Shown here in pieces: positions 18,202 to 29,328 of a stretch of 64,000 nucleotides of DNA. The notes under the pieces are model-generated. The model was given only the letters and a program-made list of their open reading frames with translations. It was not told the origin of the DNA and searched no databases. A program made the position numbers and the translations under genes. Origin of the DNA: Coniochaeta sp. PMI_546 (Eukaryota; Ascomycota; Sordariomycetes; Coniochaetales; Coniochaetaceae); contig MU271145.1 in the NCBI GenBank assembly GCA_021432605.1, forward strand, positions 2,914,001-2,978,000. Direction: 5' to 3'. Every line of letters begins with the position of its first letter. The first letter of the stretch is position 1.

Positions 18202-20792
18202 CTTTGCTTCATGTCAGGATGATAGAGTAAAAAGGGTTACTGATCATGCGACATAGTCCTATAAGAAAGTTAGTGATGGTCTTGGCGATTGGATATATAT
18301 GCAAGATTCTGTTGAAGACGAAGACATGACTACGGGAACCAGCAGTGTGTGAAATCTTGTAGAACCCGAGAAAGACCGACACCGTCCATGTCGCATGTTC
18401 CTGACTGCGCATGTATATAGAGGAAGGAATGGTGGTCGACAGATACACGGCGAACAATGACTTCCGAAATTGGGATGAGATGAGAAAGAGCTATCACTTA
18501 CAAGGCAATGAAGTGGAAGTCACGTGGAGAGCACCGAGTTGTTGCAGCAAAACAAGCTGTCTTAGGGACAGACTACTTGCGCTCCAAGGAAGTAGTCAAG
18601 CCAAGTTTATGCTCCCGTGACGTCCTGGGCGATAATGAGAGAAAGCGCGAGGGGGTGTATCGTTTCTGATGCCAGGTAAAAAAAAATAGTGGAGAAGCTC
18701 GCGATAGTTCAAGGTGAGCTTCGGTGAGCGCAAGGTGAATTGAATGTTTAGAGCAAATGGGACGACTAGAATAAGGCACAAAATGCTAGCCAATACATAG
18801 TGCGCTGATGTGGTGATTGGCTACAGTGGGCGCTGGGTAGTGGTGTGGATGCTTCGGTGTGGATTTGTGCCTGAATGCAAGAGGCTGGAAGGCCGGAGGT
18901 CGACGGGGGGACAGGTTACAAGTGCAGTCGAAAAGTCGGGTGGAGGGCAGGCCGGGCTTCTATACGAATATTGCAGTATTTTTATACACGTCTGAGACGA
19001 CCTCCCAACGGTTCCTTCCTCTGCACCCGCGTCTCGCTTGATTGGCTAGCGCCTTTTCTTGCAATGTCATACCCTGTCATTCTTGCTCCGACCCACTTTT
19101 GTGGCTCCAAATGCCCAAGCTTTCTCGTCCATCTCCTTGCGGCGGCCTTGCCCTTTTTTTTTGTGTTTTTCTTTTTTCGATGATTTTCTTTTTGCTCGAA
19201 TCGGTCGCCGTCGAACTGGTTTATGGAACACAGCTGCGACCTGTATGCACAAACAGATGATGATCTGGGCACTCGGCCCATTGTTATGGTTTTCTTGTAA
19301 GTGTCTGCCACACGTATACTACACGTACACGTCTTGTGGTCCTACCTACCCAAGAAGGTGACTCCTGGTAGCAGGACCTTGACCCTTTCTGTGAGTCCTC
19401 CAGTTCGTCAAGTTCCTTCTGCCTAATTCTGGACCGCCCAGAGTCTTGTAGACTCCCATTTATGTAGCAGGTGCACGGAAAGAGTAAACTCGAAATACAC
19501 GCCGTCCGCGTCATCCGAGCATCACGAGTTCACTACCCTACTGTGGTACTTATACGCAGTTGCTTCGATCTGGGAGGTACAAGGTCCCCCAGGTAGCCCC
19601 CAGGGTTAGTGCGGTAGGAGTGGATAACCACATCTTTCGTCTGGCTGGCCTCTAGAAGTTCTGGCTTTGCCGCATTTTGCCGCACTGTGGTATGCATAGG
19701 ATACTTCAAAGCTTGTTGATGTCTCGCCTGTGCAGACCAGCGTCCCGAGTGGCAGCATAGCCGATGCGTGTGCTTCGGAACCTGGCTCCAGATGCTCGGG
19801 ACAAGCTAGAGCTCGTTGAGCTGCACAGAGCGAGCTGGCTAAGTCACACCCTTCCCTATTTTCAGATCGCTGGCACACGGCAACAGGCTCAATACGCCTC
19901 TACGTGTAGTCAAGAAATCCAGTCCCAAAGTCTTCAACCGTGAGCCAGAATTCCGACTCTCAAGCTTCAGCATGATATGACCCTTGCACCGTTGTGACGC
20001 TTGGTGCAGCTCCGTCGATCAACGCTAGGGCCACAATTAACCATGTCTTGGCGATATCGAAACATGGTTTGGTGACTTCGGACTTGTTGGGCCAGCCCTC
20101 AGCCTTTCATGAAGACAACACGCAAGCGTGTATTGCGAAAATTCTTCGATAAACCGCGGGCTGTGCCCTTCTTCGGAGAAACACCAGATCCCATCAGCAT
20201 ATCGCTATCGGGTTCCCCAAGATGTCTTTGTGAGAGGCATTCCCGTCCTCACTCATTCTTGTGCTGCTAGGTACCAACCTGCGATGCACATGTTTCAAAC
20301 GCATGAGCTCCGTTTCGCTGGACATTTTCATGCTAATGAAGTGCATGCACTGTCAACGCAAACTTGTTCTGTGATGGTGAGGAGGCTATAACCTGCGTGC
20401 GGACGATGTAAACTAAGTCTTTGATGAATGTATTGTACAAGTCTACCCAGCTGTTATCCTTTGTAGTACACGTATATACACCAAGTGTCTTGTATCGGCA
20501 GTGGTTTACTCTCAGTGATCGCGTCGTTCCCGAGTCATGTGACTTGTGGACCGGATGAGAAGCTCGAGCCCACTTTCTTCGCATCGCATCGCGACGCGTC
20601 TGACTGGGCTCCCCTCAATTTACCAGACGTGATTGCGCCGCCAGAGCCAAAAAACACTCTGCGACGACCTCACTCATCCCGCCGAGACAGCCGGCTATAT
20701 CGGTATTCGCGCTCTGCTCTGGGCCTTGTCTCTGATCAGGTGTTCTCTTGGTGATAGAGTTAAGCTGTGGGCTTGACAGCACTGTCGGCGAG
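18202..20792. other. 2.6-kb divergent intergenic region between MOT1 and SMC3
   Basis: No gene is supported. Frames of 60-109 codons occur in all phases without motifs. Short homopolymer tracts include A9 near 18679 and a T/C-rich run at 19153-19187. The length is more than two back-to-back promoters would need, so an unrecognised non-coding transcript is possible but nothing in the sequence identifies one. Confidence 0.55.
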
Positions 20793-23700
20793 ATGTTTAT
20801 CAAACAGATCATCATTCAGGGCTTCAAAAGGTACAGCTCTTCCGGTTGACGAAGCTTGTCTTCTTGACGCGCGCTGACTTCCCCATAGCTACAAGGACCA
20901 AACTATAATTGAGCCTTTTTCTCCCGGAACGAACGTTATTGTTGGTCGCAATGGCTCTGGCAAGAGTAACTTCTTCGCAGCCATCCGGTTCGTCCTCAGC
21001 GATGCCTACACCCAAATGACCCGCGAAGAGCGGCAAGGACTCCTGCATGAAGGGTCCGGATCCGCCGTCATGTCTGCGTATGTCGAGGTCATATTCGACA
21101 ACTCCGATACACGGTTTCCCGGTCATGGCGAGGAGGTCACTATTCGCAGGACGATCGGCCTGAAGAAAGACGAATACTCGCTGGACAAAAAGGTTGTGAC
21201 TAGGCAGGATATCACATCGCTGCTCGAGTCAGCCGGCTTCTCCAAGGCGAACCCATACTATATCGTTCCTCAAGGTCGCGTTACCGCCTTGACGAATATG
21301 AAGGAATCCGACCGACTCAACTTGCTCAAGGAGATCGCGGGTACCAAGGTCTATGAAGAGCGCCGCACCGAATCCCTCAAGATCATGAACGAGACCAACA
21401 ACAAGCGAGAGAAGATTGACGAGCTGCTCGAGTATATCAAGGACCGCCTCAGCGAGCTGGAAGAGGAGAAGGAGGAGCTCCGTGGGTTTCAGGACAAGGA
21501 CAGAGAGAGACGTTGTCTTGAGTACGCTTACCATCATCAGCAGCAGGAGGCGCTCGCTGAGAAGCTTGCTGAGATTGAAGAAGCGAGGCTCGATGGCACA
21601 GGCGCCTCGAATAAGGATCGGCAGGCGTTTCAAGCCGGAGAGAAGGCTATCGCGAAGTTGGAGCGGACACTCCACGAACTGCAACAACAAATGGAACTCC
21701 TTACCATTGAACGGCGACAGCTAGAAGAAGACCGCCGTGACATCGCCAAGACAAGGGCAAAAGCGGAACTTAAAGCAAAGCACCTGGACGAAAATAGACA
21801 TGCTCGAGAGCAGCAACATCGCCAACACGAAGCTCAGCTGAAGGAGGTCCGGCAGCAGATTGAGGCTAAGGAGGCCGAGCTGGCCAAGCTTATTCCCGAC
21901 TTTGAAAAGCGAAAGGCAGAGGAGGTCAAGGTCAAGCAGCAGCTCGACGCCGCCGAGGCTGGACGCACGCGTCTCTTTACAAAACAGACGCGGAGCTCGC
22001 AATTCAGGAACAAGGCCGAACGAGATGCCTGGCTCAAGAAGGAGATCAATGAGCTCAACCTGTCACTCAGTAAACAGAAAGCCTTGCGTCTGGACGCGGA
22101 AGAGGAGGTGAGAAGTGTCCAACAGAGCATTGTGAACTTGGAGCAAGAAATTGCGCAGCTCCGCGCCCAGCTGGACGGGTATGGCGAAAAGCGCGCCTCT
22201 GTCGCTGATGAGCTGAACAAGGCCCAGGAGGTCTTGGATCAACTCAACGAGGAGAGAAGGCGACTGCGGCGAGAGGACGAGAAGCTCGACTCAGTTATAT
22301 CCAATTGCCGTCAAGAGCGGGATCGGGCTGAGAGAGACTTGTCACACGCGATGGACAGCATGACATCGCGAGGTCTGGCTACCATCCGCCGGTTGAAGCG
22401 AGAACATGACATTCCCGGAGCCTACGGGACCCTCGCTGAGCTGATGGACGTGCCCGAGGCCTATCGCATACCGGCCGAGCAAGTGGCGGGCACGAGTCTC
22501 TTCCATTATGTTGTCGATAATTCGGAAACTGCCACCTTCCTGGTCAACGCACTACAGAAATCGGCCGGAGGGCGAATCACGTTCATGCCTCTGGATAAGC
22601 TGCGTCAAAGACAAACCAATCTGCCGCGCGCTTCAGATGCCGTCCCCCTGATCAGCAAACTCAACTACGATCCCCAGTACGAGAAGGCCTTCCAGCAGGT
22701 CTTTGGCAGGACGATTGTCTGCCCCAATCTCACCGTTGCGGCACAATATGCGCGAAGCCACGGCGTGGACGGCATCACACCTGAGGGTGACACGACGAAT
22801 AAGAGGGGTGCCATGACTGGAGGGTACGTTGACTCGAAGAGGTCACGCCTGGAAGCAGTTCGAAATGTCAACAAGTGGCGCGACCAGTACGAGGCTCACG
22901 TTGCTTCGGCCGACGGTATTCGCAGGCAGATCGAGATCAAGGATCAGGAGATCACCCGTGCCATGGGCGAGCTGCAGAAGCTTGAGGCGAAGATGCGCCA
23001 GGTCGACAACGGCTTCGAACCGCTGAAGACGGAGCTGCGGAACAAGAGCACTCAGCTAGAGCGGCAGAAAGATCATCTGGCTTCTGTGATGGAGCGTCAC
23101 GCTGTGGCTGAGAAGAACATGAAAGACTTTGCCGAGACCCTCGCGGCTCACGAAGCCGAGCTTGCCTCAGACTTTAAGAAAGCTCTGTCGGCGAGCGAGG
23201 AGCGTCAGCTCGAGGAGTTTGACAAGCAGGCTTCGCAGTTACACAAGAAGTGGAACGAGGTCAGCGCCAAGCGCCGCGAACTCGAGGGTCGGAAACGCAT
23301 GCTCGAGCTGGAACTCAACCAGAACTTGCACCCACAGGAGGATCAGCTCAGCAGCCAGGCCTTTGAGAACACGACTGCTGTTGGCGGCAGCGGGAGCTAC
23401 CAGGACGCCCAGAAGGAGCTCAAGAAGGTGCAGAAAGCCGCAGACGAGATCGAGAGGCAGCTGCGCTCAAACGAAGCTCGCATGGACGGCTTAAGTAAGG
23501 ATATTGCTGATCTCGAGAAAGAAAAGGCGCAGAAGGAGCAAGAGCAGCAGGAGCTGGCACGACAAATCGAGAAGCAGCAGAGGCGGATTGAGAAGAACGT
23601 GCAGAAGAAGGCCCTTCTAACGAGCCAGGCTGCGGAGGCTGCCAAGAATATCCGAGAGCTAGGTGTCCTTCCCGAAGAGGCGTTCGGGAAGTACCAGCGC

Positions 23701-24573
23701 ATGAAGCCGGAATCGGTAAGATTCTCGTGCCATTCCTACAAGACCATACACACGTGCTGACATGAGAGATACAGATCACTGCCAGGCTCAAGAAGGTCAA
23801 TGAGGCGCTCCGGAAGTACCAGCACGTCAACAAGAAGGCGTTCGAACAGTACAACAGCTTCACCACGCAGCAAGACCAGCTGCTGAAGCGGAGAAAGGAG
23901 CTCGACACGTCGCAGAAGTCGATCGAGGAGCTCGTTGCGCATCTAGACCAAGTCAAGGACGAGCAGATCGAGCGGACCTTCAAGCAGGTCTCGCGCGAGT
24001 TCGCCAACATCTTCGAGCGTCTCGTACCAGCCGGCCACGGCCGTCTCGTCATTCAACGACGGGCCGACCGCCGTCAGGATCCTGAGGATTCGGACGAGGA
24101 ACACCGCGGTGGTGTGGAGAACTACACTGGCGTCGGGATCAGTGTCTCGTTCAACTCCAAGACTCTGGATGAGCAGCAGAAGATTCAGCAGCTCAGCGGT
24201 GGTCAGAAGAGTAAGTCACATATCTCGCTCGCATCCGCAACATCGATCGTCAATCTAATTCTCTAATTTAGGTTTATGCGCCCTCTGCCTCATCTTCGCC
24301 ATCCAAGCCGCCGAGGCCAGTCCTATGGTCATCTTCGACGAGGTGGACGCCAACCTGGACGCGCAGTACCGCACGGCGGTGGCCGCTCTGCTTGAGACGA
24401 TCTCGCGAGAGGCCGGCACGCAGTTCATCTGCACCACCTTCCGGCCGGAGATTGTGCGGGTGGCGGATAAGTGCTACGGCGTCTTGTTCCGCAACAAGAA
24501 CAGTACCATTGATTGCGTGCCCACGGAGGAGGCGCTGAACTTCGTCGAGGGGCAGCAGAGCGGAAAGTCTTGA
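20793..24573 (+). CDS. SMC3: Cohesin subunit Smc3 (structural maintenance of chromosomes 3)
   Basis: Smc3 pairs with Smc1 and a kleisin to form the cohesin ring that holds sister chromatids. Exons 20793-20830, 20889-23715, 23775-24210 and 24272-24573 give 1200 aa, the normal length. The three introns are 58, 59 and 61 bp with CTGAC or CTAAT branch points. The tiny first exon encodes MFIKQIIIQGFKS. Walker A is GRNGSGKSN with K38. The acetylation pair regulating cohesion in other species is conserved as GLKKDE (K105/K106). Long coiled coils of about 170-500 and 680-1040 flank the hinge (about 510-670). The C-terminal head has the LSGGQKS signature, split by the last intron, and Walker B FDEVDANLD. 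The gene is divergent from MOT1. Confidence 0.97.
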
Positions 24574-25254
24574 GTGACGGATGGGATGCTATTCTTCGAT
24601 TTTGCTATATCTGCTCAGTCCTACATGTGTTTGTAATGATATCCGGCGCTATGGCGGGTCGTGTACAGTGGACGGAGGCGTGGACCGTGATGACTTGCTT
24701 TATTCATTCCTGTAAGAGGACTCTTTATATTGAAGCCGTAGCCAGCTATGACTGTCATGATATCTCGTGCTTATTCTACGGGAACGTTTTCGTCCATGTA
24801 GAGATCACCGGCACCGAGCGGAGCTACCTCACTTAGTACTAACGAAATATATCTGTCTCCCCGTCGGAATGTCTCCGACAAAGGCTGCTGTTGAATCGGA
24901 GAATCTGGGACTTGCCGTTCTTGCCTAGTTTGCCGGCAGATGGAGGCGTGCGGGGAGGCCGGGGAGATAAGCTACTTAGTTGGTGAGCTACGAAAGGTTG
25001 GAGTAGATGCGGAGTAAAGTCTTAGGGGTAACTCGGCATCGACAGTTCGACATGCCAAACTCCGTCAGGGAGCTAGGCTTGGAGATATCCCGGAGGTCAG
25101 CATTAATACCCATGGGCTTCCTCCTCTCTTGGTTCGTTCTGCTGTTTTTGTGGTCTTGACAGTTTTCCGGTTCTCCTTTCATCTCTATTGTTGCCGTTCT
25201 CACGACTTCACAGCTTGTCTCTCTCACTCTTACACAGCAAACCATACCGTCACG
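24574..25254. other. Intergenic region between SMC3 and the decarboxylase gene
   Basis: Contains the SMC3 3' region and the decarboxylase promoter. The 120 bp before 25255 are rich in CT on the plus strand (for example TCTCTCTCACTCT), a usual leader composition. I see no RNA gene or repeat. Confidence 0.55.
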
Positions 25255-26406
25255 ATGTTAGGCAAGATAGCCCTGGAAGAAGCATGGGCCATCCCCGAGA
25301 ACTTCAAGGCCTACGACCCGACCACGCTGGCTCCCAAGGGCGTCATCGGCGGGGACCTGGCGGCCAACCTGATGGACGTGCACGGCACGCGCCTGCAGCA
25401 GATGGACGAGAACGGCGTGGACCTCATGGTGCTGTCGCTGTCCTCGCCGGGCGCCCAGGGCGAGGCGGACCCGGACTCGGCCGCCGCTCTGGCCAGGCTG
25501 GCGAACGACCGCATGGCCGACGAGGTCGCGCGCAACCCGGCCCGGTTCGCGGGTATGGTCTCCGTGGCGATGCATGATGCGGCTGTTGCGGCGGGCGAGC
25601 TCAAGAGGTGCTTCGAGGGGAAGCAGGGGTTTGTCGGCGTCATGGTCAATGATTTCCAGACCTGCAAGGACAAGGAGGGGAGGGAGGGGATGCTATTCTA
25701 CGATTCAAAAGACTATGATCCGTTCTGGGCCGAGGCGGAGAGGCTGGATTGCCCGGTGTATGTCCACCCCCGTGCTGCGGCCGGCCCGATACACGAGATG
25801 ATGTGGAAGGGGCGGCCCTGGCTGGAGTTCTCCGCCTTGGGATACGCACAGAGGGTGGCGATGCATGTGCTCGGCATCGTGACGAGCGGCGTGCTGGACC
25901 GCTTTCCCAAGCTGAAGATCGTGGTGGGTCATATGGGGGAGCAGATTCCCTATGACCTGTACCGGATCGATCATAAGCTGAACAGGGCGCGGTTCGCGGA
26001 TATGCCGATGCGCAAGGATAGGTGTGTGAGGGATTACTTTGGGAGTCAGCTCTTCATCACTACGTCGGGGCATTTCTCGACACCGGCGCTGATGTGTGCT
26101 GTACAAGAGGTTGGAGTCAGGGCGGTCATGTTTGCCATCGACTATCCGTTCGAGAGCATTCCTAACGGGAGTGTGTGGTTCGATGAGTATGTCAAGATGA
26201 ACGGGAGGGACTTGGTAGACATTGGGAGGAATAATGCTCTGAATGTATTTACGAGATTGGCGGATGATTATCATGGGTTGAAGAGGATGGGAGCAACCGA
26301 GTGCCAAGTTGGAGGAATCGGCATAAGGAAGGAGGACCATGGCAGGGCCATGGTCGAGTACGGTCTGTATAATGAGAGCTGGGACAAGAGGGAGGTAAGG
26401 CGGTAG
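25255..26406 (+). CDS. Amidohydrolase-2 family (de)carboxylase, 2,3-dihydroxybenzoate/gamma-resorcylate decarboxylase type
   Basis: Metal-dependent TIM-barrel enzyme of the ACMSD/amidohydrolase-2 family, whose fungal members decarboxylate hydroxybenzoates reversibly. Single exon, 383 aa. The start at 25255 (MLGKIALEEAW) matches the family N-terminus exactly; an in-frame extension upstream is leader sequence. Candidate metal ligands are E8, H171 in CPVYVHPRAA and D296 in FAIDYPFES, spaced as in characterised decarboxylases. A10 replaces the histidine of bacterial gamma-resorcylate decarboxylases, as I recall for fungal 2,3-dihydroxybenzoate decarboxylases. The C-terminus is about 40 residues longer than usual and charged. 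Without a signal peptide it should be cytosolic. The substrate cannot be fixed from sequence: salicylate, catecholic acids or resorcylates are possible. No transporter or oxygenase lies beside it. Confidence 0.85.
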   Translation: MLGKIALEEAWAIPENFKAYDPTTLAPKGVIGGDLAANLMDVHGTRLQQMDENGVDLMVLSLSSPGAQGEADPDSAAALARLANDRMADEVARNPARFAGMVSVAMHDAAVAAGELKRCFEGKQGFVGVMVNDFQTCKDKEGREGMLFYDSKDYDPFWAEAERLDCPVYVHPRAAAGPIHEMMWKGRPWLEFSALGYAQRVAMHVLGIVTSGVLDRFPKLKIVVGHMGEQIPYDLYRIDHKLNRARFADMPMRKDRCVRDYFGSQLFITTSGHFSTPALMCAVQEVGVRAVMFAIDYPFESIPNGSVWFDEYVKMNGRDLVDIGRNNALNVFTRLADDYHGLKRMGATECQVGGIGIRKEDHGRAMVEYGLYNESWDKREVRR

Positions 26407-26459
26407 TGTAGTCTCGCTGCCGTCGTTATGGTGTCAGTCGTGAGGATAGAAAACATTAA

Positions 26460-26468
26460 GGGTTAGGG
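26460..26468 (+). promoter_or_regulatory. Telomere-type GGGTTAGGG motif upstream of CDC37
   Basis: A single TTAGGG-containing nonamer lies 206 bp before the CDC37 start codon. It resembles sites bound by Tbf1-type Myb proteins in yeasts. One isolated copy is weak evidence; compare the tandem copy before SDO1. Confidence 0.25.
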
Positions 26469-26673
26469 ATATATATGTGTATAGAGAATTGAGCTTGGAG
26501 CTTCGATGCATTTCCACCAGTGCGACCCCACCTTCGAGATCCAAGGGTTTCCAGCTACCCCTCCAACTAAATAAACAAGCTTGTTCATGACATGAGACTG
26601 CAGATTGATCCAGGACGTGACTTCTCTTCCTGTAGATTCACTTGAACATCACTTGTGAGCTTCTAGCCTCAAC

Positions 26674-28252
26674 ATGCCTGTCGACTACAGCAAGTGGGAT
26701 GCTCTCGAGCTCAGCGATGACTCGGACATCGAAGTGCATCCCAACGTGGACAAGCGGTCCTTCATCCGAGCCAAGCAGAACCAGATCCACGCCGAGCGCC
26801 AGCAGCGCAAGCACCAGATCGAGACCCTCAAGTACGAACGCACCATCAACGACAGCCTGATCAAGCGCATCTCCTCTCTACTCTCCTCTCTCAAAGCCCA
26901 CGCTGCCGATGCCCAGACGCGCAACCCGGGTGAGGTCGCCTTCCAAGCCGTCATGGAGTCGGCTGCCTCGCTCGACCCCAAGGACGACCAGCCTCCACCA
27001 CGTCCGGCGGGCGTACATGCCTCGGAGGAGCAGCTGCCTAGTTACACCAAGATGATGGCCACCCTGCTAGACCAGGTCAACAAGGCGCTGGACGAGAAGA
27101 AGGTCGAGCAGAACAAGCGGTACGAGGGCATGATAGCCGAGATCGAAGACCACCTTACCAAAGTCCAGGACCTACAGAAGGAGCTGCATAAGAAGCTGGA
27201 CGAGCTAGAGAAGCTAGAGCACAGCAAGATCACAAGCGAAAGCATCCACACCGGCTTCGACAGCTCCCACATCAACAAGTCCAAGTCGGAAGAATCCAAG
27301 AAGAAGGAAGCAGTCGAGCTTCTGAACCCCGGCTTCTCCGCCGCGGCACCGTCTTCATCTACCTCTAGCTCAAAGACCGACGACGCCGCCGCCGCCAGCA
27401 AGCACGACGTCGACCTCGACGACGAGGAAATCAGCGCCTCCCCCGAGGCCCGCAAGTTCGCCGCCATCGCCCCAGAGTCCTACCGCGAGTCCCTGGCCTT
27501 CCTGTCGTCGCACCCGCAGATCCTGACGGAGCGCGAGACGGACGGCCTGCTGGTGCTGGCGTTTGACGCCCAGCTCGAGGGAAAAGACACCTATGCCAGG
27601 CAATGCGTGCACCAGGCCTTGCTCCTACAATACTGCCGCGCTCTCGGAAAGGACGGCGTCGCGCTGTTCTTCAAGCGGATCACGACGCCCGGCCACCAGG
27701 CGCGCGACATCTTCTACAAGGACGTGCAGGATACGTACGGTAAGATCAAGACACGGGCGGCGGAGATCAAGGCGCAGCGGGCGGCGGAGGGGGAGGAGGG
27801 GGGTGAGGGGGTGGAGCAGATACAGCTGCATGCTGTCGAGCCGGGGACGGTGATCAATATCCGGATCCCGGAGGAGGGGAGCGAGGAGAGGAAGATATAC
27901 GAGGGGTTCAAGCCTGAGATGCGGAAGGCGCTTGAGACGGGGAGCTTGGACGAGGTCAACAAGGTGCTTGGGAAGATGAAGGTTGAGGAGGCCGAGGAGC
28001 TGGTTGGGTTGTTTGGTGAGGTAAGAGCTTATCGCCCCTTTCAAATTCTTTGTGTGATTGCATATGATTTGTGTGGCTGACCGTTGTTGACAGGCCGGGA
28101 TCTTGAGTCTGGAGGAGCAGCTCATTGACGCTACGACGGAGGAAGGGCAGAAGCGGCTCAAGGAGCTCGAGCAGGAGGCTGCGGCTAGTCACGAGGCTAC
28201 CGCCGAAGGTGCGACGACGGCAGAGCCGCAGTATGCGGATGATCCGGAGTGA
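26674..28252 (+). CDS. CDC37: Hsp90 co-chaperone Cdc37
   Basis: Cdc37 delivers protein kinases to Hsp90. Exons 26674-28020 and 28094-28252 give 501 aa; the 73-bp intron has a GTAAGA donor and a GACAG acceptor. The conserved N-terminus is present: MPVDYSKWDALELSDDSD, with S14 and S17 matching casein kinase 2 target positions in yeast Cdc37, and VHPNVDKRSFIRAKQ. A coiled coil follows (residues about 25-75, and again about 125-195 with KKLDELEKLEHSK). The central Hsp90-binding part includes SHPQILTERETDGLLVLAFD and the helices after it. The acidic/Ala C-terminus ends DDPE. A Ser/Thr/Ala linker near 225-245 is low complexity. It starts 267 bp after the decarboxylase stop on the same strand, but the functions are unrelated. 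Confidence 0.95.
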
Positions 28253-29297
28253 TGGTTGGATCGCGCTCCGCCTCCTTTTCGTTCAGAGTTCTGACATGCA
28301 TCCTGCATCGGCGTTTCGCTTGATAGTAGAAAATTTAAGATAGCAGTGTTTCAAGTTGTGAGACGAGTATTACCGCCCATTCCCGTCCTCTCAGAGACAC
28401 GAGCATGTTTTCCACGAAATGACGCGAAACTGGAATCTTTGGATTTTTAGAAGCAATAATTCGTCATTCCGGCTACTGTGAGGCATGTGGCCAAGAAGAT
28501 CTCGGATCGCGGAGAGATGACCGCTGCTCGTTAAGGGTGCGGTGCGTGATCTGGTGAGGAACCCCGCTCCTCAGTTTGTTCACAGGGCTCAAGGCGACGC
28601 TGGCATCATTTTCTGCGGTTGTGATAGGCCACGGTCTATATTGTCAACCACGACTGAGTCTGGGATGGTTGTGTGTGGAATTGGTTGATTGTGAAGTAGG
28701 TTTACTGGGGTTGGACCACGGGATGTCAGGCTAAAACTACTCGAGATTCGAGAATATAGTCACAAAATAGATTGCGCGCACATATACCTTAGTCTAGGGG
28801 GCCTCGGCAAAAGGTAGCTCAGCTGCCACGTCGAACGTTGTAGAATCCGGGAGCTACGAAATGTCCAGTTACGCAGTAGGTTCCTTATGGGCCTGTTTTC
28901 GCGTCTTCGCCGGACTTACCAGCACTGCCAGCTCAATAACCTGTGGTGGATATGATGGAGCGAACCCGGAGCTAGAGAGAGAGATTAGGAAGGTGCTTGC
29001 GCGGTGGTCGAGTCAAGGGCGAGAATGGAAGGATAGGGACCACTGCCGGGCCCCAGCGCAGATGGCACTGCACCCCCCCCTGACGCAATGGCGATCTTTC
29101 CATTTCCATCGACGGAGTCGAAGGGTTAGGTGAGACTTTGCGAAAAGAGTAGCCTTGGACTGAGTTCGGTATCTGGGGACGCGTGTCACTTTACAGCAGA
29201 GTCCCGTTGGTGATAGATCAAATAGATCAGAGAGCCTCGTATGTACAAGTATCAGGAGCTCCCGTCGTATCTTGAAGCTCGAGGAGTTACTATGAAT

Positions 29298-29328
29298 AGG
29301 TACCTTACACAGTAGGTGAAGGTACCTT
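29298..29328. repeat. Pair of AGGTACCTT palindromes
   Basis: AGGTACCTT lies at 29298-29306 and AAGGTACCTT at 29319-29328, both self-complementary around GGTACC and 21 bp apart. Together they also form a larger inverted pair. A related 12-bp palindrome is at 62760-62771. Function unknown. Confidence 0.5.
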
